A model generated the notes under the pieces. It saw nothing but the letters and a program-made list of their open reading frames with translations. It did not search any database and had not been told where the DNA came from. A program made the translations under genes and the position numbers. From an uncultured Myxococcales bacterium (GTDB taxonomy: Bacteria; Myxococcota; UBA727; VGSZ01), in contig CAJBHN010000971.1 in assembly GCA_903952805.1 (NCBI GenBank), positions 1-7,924 of the forward strand: 7,924 nt of DNA, in the 5' to 3' direction. Of the stretch, positions 6,633 to 7,924 are shown piece by piece (positions within the stretch are counted from its first letter, which is position 1; each line of letters begins with the position of its first letter).

Positions 6633-7370
6633 ATGACCGAGAGAGAATCAGCCGCCGACAAGGCCATTCGTGAAGCCCTCGCCAGTGTGGAGCGCCTGGA
6701 GCGCGAGCGCACCGTGGCGACCATCGACTTCGACCCGGAGGGCGAGCTCGACGCTGCCGCCGACTCCGTCGAGGTCATGGCTGTCGATTCCGACCTGCCA
6801 CCCAGCGGTGATGGGGCGTCGTTGTCGACGCCGCCGGCGCCGGCTGAGCCGCCCAGGAAACAGAGCGCGGATCAGGTCATGATAGCCTCGCTCCTGAAGG
6901 CCAAAGGCGAGATGCAGGACGTCTTGGCCCAGACCCAAAAAGAGGCGAAGGACATGTTCGACCGCCTGACGCGCGTGTCGGCGGACTTCGACAACTTCAA
7001 GAAGCGGGTTGGTCGCGAAAAAGACGACGCGATCAAGTTCGGCAACGAAAAAGCGTTCAAAGAGATCATCCCCGTTGTCGACAACTTGCGACGGGCTCTG
7101 TTGGCAGCTCCCGAGGGCGACAGCGTCTTTGTCGAAGGCGTCAAGCTGGTCAGCAAGCAGCTCGAAGATGCGCTGGGGCGCTTTGGCGTCGTGGGCTTCG
7201 ACAGCCTGGGGCAACCCTTCGATCCGGCTCGTCATGAAGCAGTCGGCTCTCGTCCAGACGACGCCTTCGCCACCAATCTGGTGTGCGAGGAGTATCAGCG
7301 CGGCTACGTGCTGCACGATCGCCTGCTGCGGCCGGCGCTCGTCATCGTGTCATCGGGCCAAACGTCCTAG
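6633..7370 (+). CDS. grpE: GrpE, nucleotide-exchange factor of DnaK
   Basis: Co-chaperone that speeds ADP release from DnaK during protein refolding; 245 aa, cytoplasmic dimer in the family. The N-terminal ~75 residues are acidic and low-complexity, longer than in E. coli GrpE (197 aa). The long dimerisation helix is about 80-130, with VSADFDNFKKR (115-125) matching the family pattern. VVDNLRRAL (148-156) and the C-terminal beta domain follow (LGQPFDPARHEAV 192-204; EYQRGYVLHDRLLRPA 220-235). The start at 6633 (MTERES) has AAGG nine bases upstream at 6620-6623. Upstream in-frame starts at 6561 (GTG) and 6600 (ATG) would add a non-conserved extension and were not chosen. dnaK begins 111 bases downstream, the classical gene order. 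No CIRCE element and no convincing sigma-32 promoter were seen in front. Confidence 0.95.
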   Translation: MTERESAADKAIREALASVERLERERTVATIDFDPEGELDAAADSVEVMAVDSDLPPSGDGASLSTPPAPAEPPRKQSADQVMIASLLKAKGEMQDVLAQTQKEAKDMFDRLTRVSADFDNFKKRVGREKDDAIKFGNEKAFKEIIPVVDNLRRALLAAPEGDSVFVEGVKLVSKQLEDALGRFGVVGFDSLGQPFDPARHEAVGSRPDDAFATNLVCEEYQRGYVLHDRLLRPALVIVSSGQTS

Positions 7371-7383
7371 CCGCCGTACGCAG

Positions 7384-7435
7384 TGTCAGCGAGGGCCGGC
7401 GGGCTCGCGATGGCATCGACGGGGCATCGCTGACA
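7384..7435 (+). promoter_or_regulatory. Nested inverted repeats in the grpE-dnaK spacer
   Basis: TGTCAGCGA (7384-7392) and TCGCTGACA (7427-7435) are perfect 9-bp complementary arms around a 34-base loop. Inside, CGATG-g-CATCG (7408-7418) forms its own hairpin. GCGATG (7407-7412) can instead pair with CATCGC (7425-7430), which would break the inner part of the outer stem. The direct repeat GGCATCG (7412-7418, 7423-7429) underlies this choice of partners. No T-tract follows, so it is not an obvious terminator. It may be an mRNA-processing or stability element, an attenuator, or an operator. Confidence 0.5.
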
Positions 7436-7450
7436 GGCAGTTGAATCAGT

Positions 7451-7473
7451 CTCCGGGCGACTACCGGGTGGAG
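7451..7473 (+). promoter_or_regulatory. dnaK ribosome binding site with possible anti-Shine-Dalgarno hairpin
   Basis: GGAG (7470-7473) lies eight bases before the dnaK GTG and is the clearest Shine-Dalgarno in the window. CTCC at 7451-7454 is its exact complement, with an adjacent possible G-U pair, so the site could be folded away. A competing CCGG/CCGG hairpin (7453-7456 with 7464-7467) is also possible. The helix is short, so temperature-sensitive masking is only a possibility. Confidence 0.45.
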
Positions 7474-7481
7474 CAGGCAAC

Positions 7482-7924
7482 GTGGGCAAGATCATCGGCA
7501 TCGACCTGGGCACAACCAACTCCTGCGTCGCCTTCATGGAGGGCGCCGACGCTGTCGTGGTCCCCAACTCCGAGGGGGCGCGCACGACGCCATCGGTGGT
7601 GGCGCTGACCGAACCCGGTGAGCGGCTGGTGGGGCAAATTGCCAAGCGCCAGGCCATCACGAACCCCGAGCACACCATCGTGTCGGTCAAGCGGCTGATC
7701 GGCCGCAAGTTCGACACTCCCGAGGTCGAACGCGCCCTGCGCAGCGTCTCGTACAAGGTTGTGCGCCACGAAAACGGCGACAGCTGGGTTGAGGCTCGCG
7801 GGAAATCCATGTCACCCCAGGAGGTCTCGGCCATCATCCTGGCCAAGATGAAGGCGACCGCCGAGGACTACCTGGGTGAGCAGGTCACTGACGCCGTCGT
7901 CACGGTCCCCGCCTACTTCAACGA
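7482..7924 (+). CDS. dnaK: DnaK (Hsp70 chaperone), N-terminal part, cut by window end
   Basis: ATP-dependent Hsp70 chaperone; only the first 147 codons (of about 600-640 usual) are in the window and the frame is open at the right edge. The N-terminus MGKIIGIDLGTTNSCVAF carries the phosphate-1 loop of the actin-like ATPase fold. IVSVKRLIGRKF places Lys70 at the position of the catalytic Lys70 of E. coli DnaK. MSPQEVSAIILAKMK and the final VTVPAYFN are standard ATPase-domain landmarks. The GTG start at 7482 is fixed by the family N-terminus and by GGAG eight bases upstream. It follows grpE on the same strand and is probably co-transcribed, with the structured 111-base spacer between them offering a point for separate control. 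Confidence 0.97.
   Translation, partial: MGKIIGIDLGTTNSCVAFMEGADAVVVPNSEGARTTPSVVALTEPGERLVGQIAKRQAITNPEHTIVSVKRLIGRKFDTPEVERALRSVSYKVVRHENGDSWVEARGKSMSPQEVSAIILAKMKATAEDYLGEQVTDAVVTVPAYFN

Noticed and set aside
7441..7469. TTGAAT as a -35 for a dnaK-specific promoter
   Set aside because: No matching sigma-70 or sigma-32 -10 element is found at suitable spacing.

Overview
The window is a high-GC bacterial chromosome segment, roughly two-thirds G+C by eye. It carries five protein genes arranged around one divergent promoter region at about 3758-3864. The lipoprotein with a Cys anchor followed by a Glu-Gly repeat, the large eukaryotic-type kinase-like protein and the base composition suggest Myxococcota or a related former deltaproteobacterial lineage. 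That placement is inference; no rRNA or other phylogenetic marker was compared.

Leftward (minus strand), from the centre outward, are a UvrD/PcrA DNA helicase (1187-3757) and then a pectinacetylesterase/Notum-family lipoprotein (37-1116). Rightward (plus strand) are an 897-residue helical-repeat plus tandem kinase-like protein (3865-6558), GrpE (6633-7370) and the start of DnaK (7482 to the window edge). grpE-dnaK is a classical chaperone pair: GrpE is the nucleotide-exchange factor for DnaK.

Three things stand out. (1) The 897-aa protein has a kinase domain with an intact ATP-binding N-lobe, but its HRD motif reads HGG and its DFG motif reads DTG. A second, more degraded kinase-like domain follows and aligns without gaps to the first over the start of the N-lobe. 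It looks like a tandem pseudokinase scaffold placed directly upstream of grpE-dnaK. (2) The divergent region holds a perfect GAAC-N4-GTTC palindrome of LexA/SOS-box type, 32 bases before the uvrD start. Extended -10-like TAGAGT/TAGAGC hexamers lie only 6-8 bases from both start codons, suggesting leaderless or nearly leaderless transcripts. (3) The 111-base grpE-dnaK spacer has nested, mutually exclusive inverted repeats and a CTCC element able to pair with the dnaK Shine-Dalgarno GGAG, a candidate RNA control element for a heat-shock gene.

No tRNA, rRNA, CRISPR array, insertion sequence or phage gene was seen. No gene-free stretch exceeds 300 bases. Long open frames antisense to uvrD and to the kinase-like gene are taken to be GC-driven shadows.
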